From Anaerosoma tenue (GTDB lineage Bacteria; Actinomycetota; Coriobacteriia; Anaerosomatales; Anaerosomataceae), in assembly GCF_023161965.1 (NCBI RefSeq), contig NZ_JALNTY010000001.1, positions 186,001 through 250,000 of the forward strand: a stretch of DNA of 64,000 bases, in the 5' to 3' direction. The notes below the pieces were generated by a model. The model saw only the letters and a program-made list of their open reading frames with translations, made no database searches and had not been told where the DNA came from. Below are positions 58,116-64,000 of this stretch, piece by piece (position 1 is the first letter of the stretch; each line of letters starts with the position of its first letter). The translations under genes and the position numbers were made by a program.

Positions 58116-58951
58116 AGGTGGTCGTAGCGCGTCATGCGGGTGTCTGCTACGGCGTCGAGCGGGCGCTCAAGATGGCCCGTGAGGCGGCTGACGTGAGCGG
58201 ACAGGTCTCCACGCTCGGACCGCTGATCCACAACCCGCAGGCGGTGGCGGCGCTGACGGAGCGGGGTGTGGCGGTCGCCGGCTCGCTGGATGAGATCGCG
58301 CGCGGCACGGTGGTGATCCGCTCACACGGCGTGGATCCCGCGGTCATCACGGAGGCCGAGTCGCGCGGCCTGGACGTGGTGGACGCCACATGCCCGTTCG
58401 TGCGCGCGGCTCACACCTGCGCGGCCGAGCTCGCCGCGGCCGGCTACGCGGTGGTGATCGTGGGGGAGTCGGACCACCCTGAGGTGGAGGGCATACTTGC
58501 GCACGCCGGCGGCGAAGCGGTGATCGTGGAGCGCGCATCGGACCTCCCCGCGCGCATGTCCCGGCGCATCGGCGTCGTGGTGCAGACCACCCAGCAGATC
58601 GCCACCCTGCGCGAGGTCGTGGACGAGCTGCTGCCCCGCGTCAACGAGATCCGAGTGTGCAACACCATCTGCAGCGCCACGGCCAAGCGTCAGACCTCGG
58701 CCGCTGAGCTGGCGGGTGAGGTCGACGTGATCGTCGTGGTGGGCGGCCACAACTCGGGGAACACCACGCGCCTGGCCGAGATCTGCCGCGCCCGCAACCT
58801 GCGCACGCATCACGTCGAGACGGCCGAGGAGTTGCGCGCGGAGTGGTTCGTCGGCGCCTCGGTGGCAGGCGTCACCGCGGGAGCCTCCACACCCGACGAG
58901 CAGATACAGGGCGTGATCGCGGCGATCGAGTCCATTCCGGCCGATGAGTGA
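58112..58951 (+). CDS. ispH: 4-hydroxy-3-methylbut-2-enyl diphosphate reductase
   Basis: This 279-residue iron-sulfur enzyme performs the last step of the MEP isoprenoid pathway, making IPP and DMAPP. The three cluster cysteines are present: Cys12 in 'HAGVCYGVERAL', Cys94 in 'VVDATCPFV' and Cys187 in 'NTICSATAKRQ'. 'LGPLIHNPQ', 'IRSHGV' and 'GGHNSGNTTRL' supply the substrate ligands. The protein is the short form, without an S1 domain fusion. The isoprenoid made here also feeds undecaprenyl phosphate, the carrier of the surface glycan. It overlaps the next gene by eight bases. Confidence 0.96.
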   Translation: MKVVVARHAGVCYGVERALKMAREAADVSGQVSTLGPLIHNPQAVAALTERGVAVAGSLDEIARGTVVIRSHGVDPAVITEAESRGLDVVDATCPFVRAAHTCAAELAAAGYAVVIVGESDHPEVEGILAHAGGEAVIVERASDLPARMSRRIGVVVQTTQQIATLREVVDELLPRVNEIRVCNTICSATAKRQTSAAELAGEVDVIVVVGGHNSGNTTRLAEICRARNLRTHHVETAEELRAEWFVGASVAGVTAGASTPDEQIQGVIAAIESIPADE

Positions 58952-60314
58952 CCAGCCACGGATGTCTCGCGGGTATCCAGCGCCCGGGCCCGAAGGCCGC
59001 GGTGCACCCGTGGCGGCGGTGGAGGACGGCCCGGCGTCGCGTGCCGGGCTCCGTCCGGGCGACGTGGTGCTTGCCGTCGACGGGCAGCCGCTTCGCGACC
59101 TGGTCGACTGGATGTGGCTCACGGGTGAGCCGTCGTTCGACGTCCTGGTCGAGCGTGAGGGCACGGGCATGACGCTCTCTGTCGAGCGCACGGGCGGCGA
59201 GCCGCTCGGCGTGTCGTTCACCTCGGCGGTCTTCGACGCCATCCGTGAGTGCGAGAACGCGTGCGCCTTCTGCTTCGTGTCGCAGCTCCCCGCAGGATTG
59301 CGGGGATCCCTGTATGTGCGCGACGACGACTACCGCCTGTCGTTCCTTTCGGGCAACTTCATCACGCTCACGAACCTCGACGAAGACGACGTGGCGCGCA
59401 TCGTGGCGCAACACCTGTCGCCGCTGCATGTCTCGGTACACGCGGTGGACCCCGCGGTCCGTCGGCGGTTGATCTGTCCCACGGTGGAAGACCGGGCACT
59501 TGAGATCCTTGACGACTTGCTGGGCGCAGGCATCGAGGCCCACGTCCAGATAGTGTTGGTTCCGGGAGTCAATGACGGGAAGGTCCTGCTGGAGACGCTC
59601 GGGTATCTCGGCGCACGCGAGGGCGTGATCTCGGTGGGGTGCGTGCCCATGGGCTACACCGGCCACCAGACGCGTTTCTCGGCCTCCTACGGGCCCACAG
59701 GGGCCCGGGCGGTGCTGGAGGTCATACAGGGCGTCCAGACACGTATGAGGGCGGACAGGGGCGTGGGGTGGGTCTATGCCGCCGACGAGCTGTACCTCAC
59801 CGCGGGGACCGAGATGCCCGGCGTGGCCGAGTACGACGGCTTCCCGCAGTTCGAGAACGGTATCGGCATGGTGGTGGCCTTCAAGGCCGAGCTTGCCGGC
59901 GCGCTGGGTGAGGCGGCTTCCACGGAAGTCGCCCGTCACCGGTCGACCGCGCAGGACCACTCCATCGCGGTCGTCACCGGCGAGCTGTTCGCGCCCGTGC
60001 TACAACGGTCGCTCCACGAAGCCGGCTTCGGCGAGGTGCGGGTCCTGCCCGTGCCGAACAGGCTGTTCGGCGGGAACGTGTCGGTGACCGGGCTGCTCGG
60101 CGGAGATGATATCGCCTCGGCGGTGGCGTCCGACGGTGCACGGGGTACGTATCTGGTGCCGGACGTTGTAGTAAACTCCGACGGGCTGCTGCTCGATGAC
60201 GTGCCCGCGGCCTCGCTCGCGGGGCTGGCGGGCGGCGATGTGCGGATCATCGGCAGCGATGGGGCCGCCCTGGCCCAGGCCCTCACGACCCGAACAGGAC
60301 GGACGCTCCCATGA
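58944..60314 (+). CDS. PDZ-DUF512 iron-sulfur protein (TIGR03279-type)
   Basis: The protein has 456 residues. An N-terminal PDZ-like domain (about 20-90, 'AGLRPGDVVLAVDG') is followed by a cysteine cluster in 'RECENACAFCFV' (Cys103, Cys107, Cys110), close to a radical-SAM CX3CX2C motif. A barrel-like segment ('YRLSFLSGNFITLTNLDEDD', 'HVSVHAVDP') and the DUF512 C-terminal domain complete it. Members sit beside der in many Gram-positives and cyanobacteria, and the function is not established. A role in ribosome or RNA modification is suggested only by the neighbours. It overlaps ispH by eight bases and der by four. Confidence 0.88.
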   Translation: MSDQPRMSRGYPAPGPEGRGAPVAAVEDGPASRAGLRPGDVVLAVDGQPLRDLVDWMWLTGEPSFDVLVEREGTGMTLSVERTGGEPLGVSFTSAVFDAIRECENACAFCFVSQLPAGLRGSLYVRDDDYRLSFLSGNFITLTNLDEDDVARIVAQHLSPLHVSVHAVDPAVRRRLICPTVEDRALEILDDLLGAGIEAHVQIVLVPGVNDGKVLLETLGYLGAREGVISVGCVPMGYTGHQTRFSASYGPTGARAVLEVIQGVQTRMRADRGVGWVYAADELYLTAGTEMPGVAEYDGFPQFENGIGMVVAFKAELAGALGEAASTEVARHRSTAQDHSIAVVTGELFAPVLQRSLHEAGFGEVRVLPVPNRLFGGNVSVTGLLGGDDIASAVASDGARGTYLVPDVVVNSDGLLLDDVPAASLAGLAGGDVRIIGSDGAALAQALTTRTGRTLP

Positions 60315-61618
60315 CACTCCCCATCGTAGCGGTTGTCGGACGACCCAACGTCGGGAAGTCGACGTTCGTGAACCGCATGATCCAGGCGCAGGACGCCATC
60401 GTGCACGCGGCGAGCGGCGTGACCCGCGACAGAAGCTACCATCGCGCCGACTGGAACGGGCGCGAGTTCATGCTGGTAGACACCGGCGGCATCGAGTTCA
60501 CAAGCGACGACGAGTTCGGCGCGTCGATCCGTCAACAGGCGGTGGTGGCGGCGCACGAGGCCGACGTCGTCGTGTTCCTCGTTGACGGCTCGGTGGGCGT
60601 CGCGCCCGGCGACGAGGAGGTCGCATCGCTTCTGCGACGCGAGAAGGTGCCGGTGTTCCTCGCGGTGAACAAGCTCGACACGCCTGGCCGCGAAGAGGCG
60701 ATCCATGACTTCTGGGGCCTCGGGCTCGGTCAGCCGTGGCCCGTCTCGGCGCTGCACGGGCATGGCTCCGGGGACCTGCTCGACGCGATCGTGGAGAGCC
60801 TTCCCGAACGAGAAGTCCTTGAGGAAGAAGACGCCATCGGGGTGGCCATCATCGGCAAGCCGAACGCCGGGAAGTCGTCGCTGTACAACAAGCTGCTCGG
60901 TGTCGAGCGAGCCATCGTGTCCGACGTGGCCGGCACAACGCGCGACGCCATCGACACGGTGCTCGAGCGCGACGGGCGGGTGTTCCGACTGGTGGACACT
61001 GCGGGCCTGCGGCGCAAGTCCCGTATCGACGAGTCGGTGGAGTACTACGGGTTCGTGCGGGCGATGCGCGCGATCGACCGTGCCGACGTGGCCGTGCTGG
61101 TGGTGGACGTGGCCACCGGCGTGACCGATCAGGATCAGCGGGTGGCGAGGTTCGCCGAGGAGCGCGGGTGCGGGCTGCTGATCGCCCTCAACAAGTGGGA
61201 CCTGCTGGAGACGCCAGAGGAGAAGACGGAGTTGGTGGCGAGGCTCCCCGATAAGCTCGGATTCGTCGGCTTCGCGCCGGTGCTCCGTGTGAGCGCGCTC
61301 AAGGGCACCGGCGTCCACAAGATGCTGCCGATGTTGTCCACGATCTACGACGCCTACGCGCAGGAGATCTCCACGAGCGCCCTCAACCGTCTGCTCACCG
61401 ATCTCCGCGCCACCGGACACACGGTCTCCAAGGGCGGCAAGATGCTGCGTCTCAAGTACGCCACCCAGACGGGCACGCGGCCACCAGTGTTCACGTTCTT
61501 CGCGAACCACCCGCGTATGGTGGACGCCAACTATGAGCGCTATCTCGAGAACCGCTTGCGCGAAGCGTTCGACCTCACCGGTACGCCCGTGAAGCTGCGG
61601 TTCCGGCAGAAGGGCTGA
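60311..61618 (+). CDS. der: Ribosome biogenesis GTPase Der
   Basis: This 435-residue essential GTPase for 50S assembly has two tandem G domains. The first has G1 GRPNVGKST (10-18), G3 'DTGG' and G4 'NKLD'. The second has G1 GKPNAGKSS (about 183-191), G3 'DTAGLRR' and G4 'NKWD'. The C-terminal KH-like domain ends 'TGTPVKLRFRQKG', as in nearly all Der proteins. ATG 60311 overlaps the DUF512 gene. The linker between the G domains is acidic ('EREVLEEEDAIG'). Everything expected is present. Confidence 0.97.
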   Translation: MTLPIVAVVGRPNVGKSTFVNRMIQAQDAIVHAASGVTRDRSYHRADWNGREFMLVDTGGIEFTSDDEFGASIRQQAVVAAHEADVVVFLVDGSVGVAPGDEEVASLLRREKVPVFLAVNKLDTPGREEAIHDFWGLGLGQPWPVSALHGHGSGDLLDAIVESLPEREVLEEEDAIGVAIIGKPNAGKSSLYNKLLGVERAIVSDVAGTTRDAIDTVLERDGRVFRLVDTAGLRRKSRIDESVEYYGFVRAMRAIDRADVAVLVVDVATGVTDQDQRVARFAEERGCGLLIALNKWDLLETPEEKTELVARLPDKLGFVGFAPVLRVSALKGTGVHKMLPMLSTIYDAYAQEISTSALNRLLTDLRATGHTVSKGGKMLRLKYATQTGTRPPVFTFFANHPRMVDANYERYLENRLREAFDLTGTPVKLRFRQKG

Positions 61619-61619
61619 T

Positions 61620-62300
61620 GTGGAGGCGGCACTCCGGATACTCGGCACCGCGCTCGGCGCGTATCTCGTGGGCTCGATCCCCTTCGGGGTCTTGATCGTG
61701 CGCATCTTCTGGCATGCGGACATCCGCGATTTCGGGAGCGGCAACACGGGCGCCACCAACGTGCTCCGCGTCTTCGGCACGGCGCCCGGTCTCACCGTGT
61801 ACTTCCTCGATGCGCTCAAGGGCGCTGCCGGCGTATGGCTCGCGATGTTGCTCGTCTCCGATGGCGCAAGCGCGGCCGGGGCGGATGCGCTCGTGGTGCT
61901 GGGCGCCATGGCGGCGATCGCCGGTCACACGCTCTCGCCGTTCCTCGGCTTCCGCGGCGGCAAGGGTGTGGCCACCGCATCCGGGGCGATCATCGTCGCT
62001 GCCCCGCGGGTGGCGCTGGTGATGATAGTGCTCTTCTTGCTCACGGTGGCGATATCCCGGTACGTGTCGCTCGGCTCGATCGTCATCGCGGCCGCGCTGC
62101 CCGTTGTATCCTTGATCGCGTACCCCGGCCGGTACGCGTTCGCAGTGTTCGCGTTCATCACGGGCGCGTATGTGATCTGGAAGCACCGATCCAACATCGG
62201 CCGGATCAGGCGTGGTGAGGAGAACAAGATCACCTTCAGGCGCCGTATGTGGGACGATATGAAGTCGGCCGCCAGACGCGAAGGGCGTGAGAAGCGATGA
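61620..62300 (+). CDS. plsY: Acyl-phosphate:glycerol-3-phosphate acyltransferase
   Basis: This 226-residue membrane protein has five to six helices. The three PlsY loops are visible: 'VGSIPFGVLI', 'DFGSGNTGATNVLRVFG', and 'GHTLSPFLGFRGGKGVATASG'. It acylates glycerol 3-phosphate from acyl-phosphate, the first step of phospholipid synthesis. A charged C-terminal tail of about 35 residues extends beyond the usual end. The GTG start at 61620 is one base after der. It overlaps gpsA, whose product supplies glycerol 3-phosphate, by four bases. Confidence 0.95.
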   Translation: MEAALRILGTALGAYLVGSIPFGVLIVRIFWHADIRDFGSGNTGATNVLRVFGTAPGLTVYFLDALKGAAGVWLAMLLVSDGASAAGADALVVLGAMAAIAGHTLSPFLGFRGGKGVATASGAIIVAAPRVALVMIVLFLLTVAISRYVSLGSIVIAAALPVVSLIAYPGRYAFAVFAFITGAYVIWKHRSNIGRIRRGEENKITFRRRMWDDMKSAARREGREKR

Positions 62301-63319
62301 AGGTATCCGTTATCGGCGCGGGCTCGTGGGGCACCGCCGTTGCATGGCTTCTGGGAGAGAAATCCGTGGACGTGACGCTCTGGGCCCGCGAGCCGGAGAT
62401 CGCCGAGGGCGTGAACGCCGACGGCCACAACCCGATGTTCCTGCGTGACGTGACGCTGGGTCCTGCGGTGAGCGCCACCGCCGACCTGGCCGAGGCGATC
62501 GATGGCGCGGGCGCCGTCATCGTGGTCACGCCGAGCCATGGCGTGCGTGGTGTGGCCGAAGTGATGAGCCAGACGCTTCCTGACGACGTGCCGGTGATCA
62601 ACCTCGCCAAGGGCGTGGAGCAGAACACGCTCATGCGCATGACGCAGATCCTCGAGGAGGTCGTCGGCAACCGCGAGCGTCTCGCCGCGCTGTCGGGCCC
62701 CAACCACGCCGAAGAGGTGTCCAAGGGGGTCCCCTCGGCCACCGTGGTGGCGGCCTACGACGAGTCGGTGGGCCGCATGTTCCAGGACCTCTTCATGGCG
62801 CCGACGTTCAGGGTGTACACCAACCCCGACGTGGTGGGCGTGGAGTTGTGCGGCGCCTCCAAGAACGTCGTGGCGGTGGCCGCTGGCATGGTGGACGGCC
62901 TCGGCTATGGCGACAACACGAAGGCGACGCTGATGACGCGCGGACTTGCCGAGATGAGCCGCCTGGGTTCACACCTGGGCGCGAATCCGATGACCTACAT
63001 GGGCCTTGCGGGCATGGGCGACCTGATCGTCACGTGCACCTCGCGGCACAGCCGCAACCGCGGTCTGGGCGAGTGGGTGGCCGGCGGCGGCACCGTGGAG
63101 AGTTACGCCGCGGAGACGCACATGGTGGCGGAGGGCGCCAAGAGCGCTGTGGCGCTCGACGACCTCGCTGCCAAGCTGGAGATCGAGATGCCGATCACCC
63201 GCCAGGTCCGCGCGATCCTGTACGAGGGCCACATGGCCTCGGAGGCCGCATCGATCCTGATGGGCCGCGCGGCGGTGGACGAGTTCCACGGCATGGGCCT
63301 CGTCGAGGACGGGGAGTGA
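62297..63319 (+). CDS. gpsA: Glycerol-3-phosphate dehydrogenase [NAD(P)+]
   Basis: This 340-residue enzyme reduces dihydroxyacetone phosphate to glycerol 3-phosphate for lipid synthesis. It has the Rossmann loop 'VIGAGSWGTAVAWLL' at the N-terminus, 'INLAKGVE', 'ALSGPNHAEEVSKGVPSAT', 'ELCGASKNVVAVAAGMVDGLGYGDN' (with the catalytic Lys, shown here in two parts of the sequence) and 'GLAGMGDLIVTCTS'. It overlaps plsY by four bases, so enzyme and user are co-expressed. The stop is followed by rpe. Confidence 0.97.
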   Translation: MKVSVIGAGSWGTAVAWLLGEKSVDVTLWAREPEIAEGVNADGHNPMFLRDVTLGPAVSATADLAEAIDGAGAVIVVTPSHGVRGVAEVMSQTLPDDVPVINLAKGVEQNTLMRMTQILEEVVGNRERLAALSGPNHAEEVSKGVPSATVVAAYDESVGRMFQDLFMAPTFRVYTNPDVVGVELCGASKNVVAVAAGMVDGLGYGDNTKATLMTRGLAEMSRLGSHLGANPMTYMGLAGMGDLIVTCTSRHSRNRGLGEWVAGGGTVESYAAETHMVAEGAKSAVALDDLAAKLEIEMPITRQVRAILYEGHMASEAASILMGRAAVDEFHGMGLVEDGE

Positions 63320-63324
63320 GGCGC

Positions 63325-63999
63325 ATGGGCCACGAGCTGTTCATCGCGCCGTCGATCCTCTCGGCAGACTTCACCAGACTGGCCGAGGCGGTGGCGCTCG
63401 TGGAAGATGCGGGCGCCGATCTGATACACGTGGACGTGATGGACGGGCGGTTCGTCCCCAACCTCACGATCGGCCCGCCCGTCGTGCGTGAGCTGAAGCG
63501 GGTGGCGCGACAGCCGCTGGACGTCCACCTCATGGTGGAGGATCCCGACCGCACCGCCGGGTGGTACGTCGACGCGGGCGCTGACATCGTGACGGTGCAC
63601 ATCGAGGCCGCGGTGCACGCGCACCGCACGCTCTGCGCGATCAGAGAGGGCGGGGCGATGGCGGGCATCACCCTGAACCCGGGCACGCCCGCATCCGCGA
63701 TCGCCGAGGTGCTGCCGTATGTGGACCTGGTGCTCGTGATGAGCGTGAACCCCGGATTCGGTGGTCAGTCGTTCATCGAGTCCTCGATAGCGAAGGTCCG
63801 CGAGATCGTACGGATGTGCAGGGATGCAGGGGTGTCGCCCCGGATCGAGGTGGATGGCGGGATCGACCCGCACACCGCGCCGCGGGTCGTCGACGCGGGC
63901 GCCGACACGCTGGTCGCCGGCAACGCCATATTCGGGCAGCCCGACCCGGCGGCGGCGCTTGCGGAGCTGCGGAGAAGCGCGCTGACCCGCAGCGTGTGA
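63325..63999 (+). CDS. rpe: Ribulose-phosphate 3-epimerase
   Basis: This 224-residue TIM barrel interconverts ribulose 5-phosphate and xylulose 5-phosphate. It has 'IAPSILSADFTRLAEAV', 'HVDVMDGRFVPNLTIGPPVV', 'LDVHLMVEDPD', 'VLVMSVNPGFGGQSFI' and 'EVDGGIDPHTA', the metal and phosphate ligands of the family. ATG 63325 has GGGGAG eight bases upstream; GTG 63316 overlaps the gpsA stop and is a possible alternative. A much longer open frame upstream runs antiparallel in phase to gpsA and is rejected. The stop codon is the last codon of the window. Confidence 0.96.
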   Translation: MGHELFIAPSILSADFTRLAEAVALVEDAGADLIHVDVMDGRFVPNLTIGPPVVRELKRVARQPLDVHLMVEDPDRTAGWYVDAGADIVTVHIEAAVHAHRTLCAIREGGAMAGITLNPGTPASAIAEVLPYVDLVLVMSVNPGFGGQSFIESSIAKVREIVRMCRDAGVSPRIEVDGGIDPHTAPRVVDAGADTLVAGNAIFGQPDPAAALAELRRSALTRSV

Positions 64000-64000
64000 A

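Noticed and set aside
1-64000. CRISPR arrays, insertion sequences, prophage genes or rRNA
   Set aside because: No regularly spaced repeats, transposase-like or integrase-like proteins, or rRNA-like sequence were seen on reading the window.

Overview
This is a continuous, gene-dense 64 kb stretch of chromosome from a high-GC bacterium. The DNA suggests a Gram-positive, probably actinobacterial host, perhaps Coriobacteriia-like. The evidence is roughly 70% G+C by eye in core genes, frequent GTG starts, many 4-base ATGA/GTGA overlaps between genes, two secreted proteins with CWB2 cell-wall-binding repeats, and no outer-membrane genes. That placement is inference; no rRNA or other decisive marker is present. 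Apart from one amidase gene, every gene called here is on the + strand.

Region 1 (1-20.1 kb) is a cell-surface glycopolymer locus. It runs from a possible LCP-family gene end, through a Wzz/tyrosine-kinase chain-length regulator, a Wzx flippase, five glycosyltransferases, a Wzy-like polymerase, an acyltransferase, a TagA/WecG-type transferase, gmd and fcl (GDP-fucose) and an initiating phosphoglycosyltransferase, to a CWB2 surface protein and wecB. The block from about 3.26 to 12.26 kb is visibly lower in G+C than its flanks, as expected of an exchangeable serotype cassette.

Region 2 (20.2-35.6 kb) is accessory. It holds an AbiE-type IV toxin-antitoxin pair, a five-gene Liv-type ABC importer followed by an acetamidase/formamidase, a GAF-HD-GYP protein, tRNA-Val(CAC), a VapBC pair, a 47-residue lipoprotein, a minus-strand amidase and a large subtilase with CWB2 repeats. 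The importer and the two amide hydrolases suggest uptake and breakdown of short amides.

Region 3 (35.6-64 kb) is core housekeeping. It contains an ABC-F protein, a FlgM-like protein, a PilB/GspE ATPase, deoB, a pyrimidine-nucleoside phosphorylase, a DHH-CBS-tRNA nucleotidyltransferase fusion, a site-2 protease and trpS. These are followed by a long, tightly packed run: scpA-scpB-rluB-cobU-cobT-cobS-cobC-hisC-aroF-tyrA-aroA-cmk-plsC-ispH-DUF512-der-plsY-gpsA-rpe. It covers chromosome segregation, rRNA modification, cobalamin nucleotide-loop assembly, aromatic amino acids, phospholipid precursors, isoprenoids and ribosome assembly.

No insertion sequence, prophage, CRISPR array or rRNA was seen. 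The most unusual items are the tyrosine kinase with a membrane helix after its tyrosine tail, the pairing of CWB2 proteins with a glycopolymer locus, a possible small RNA at 37.66 kb, and a partial c-di-GMP-riboswitch-like motif before the subtilase. All coordinates and motif positions were read by hand; nothing was run against a database.
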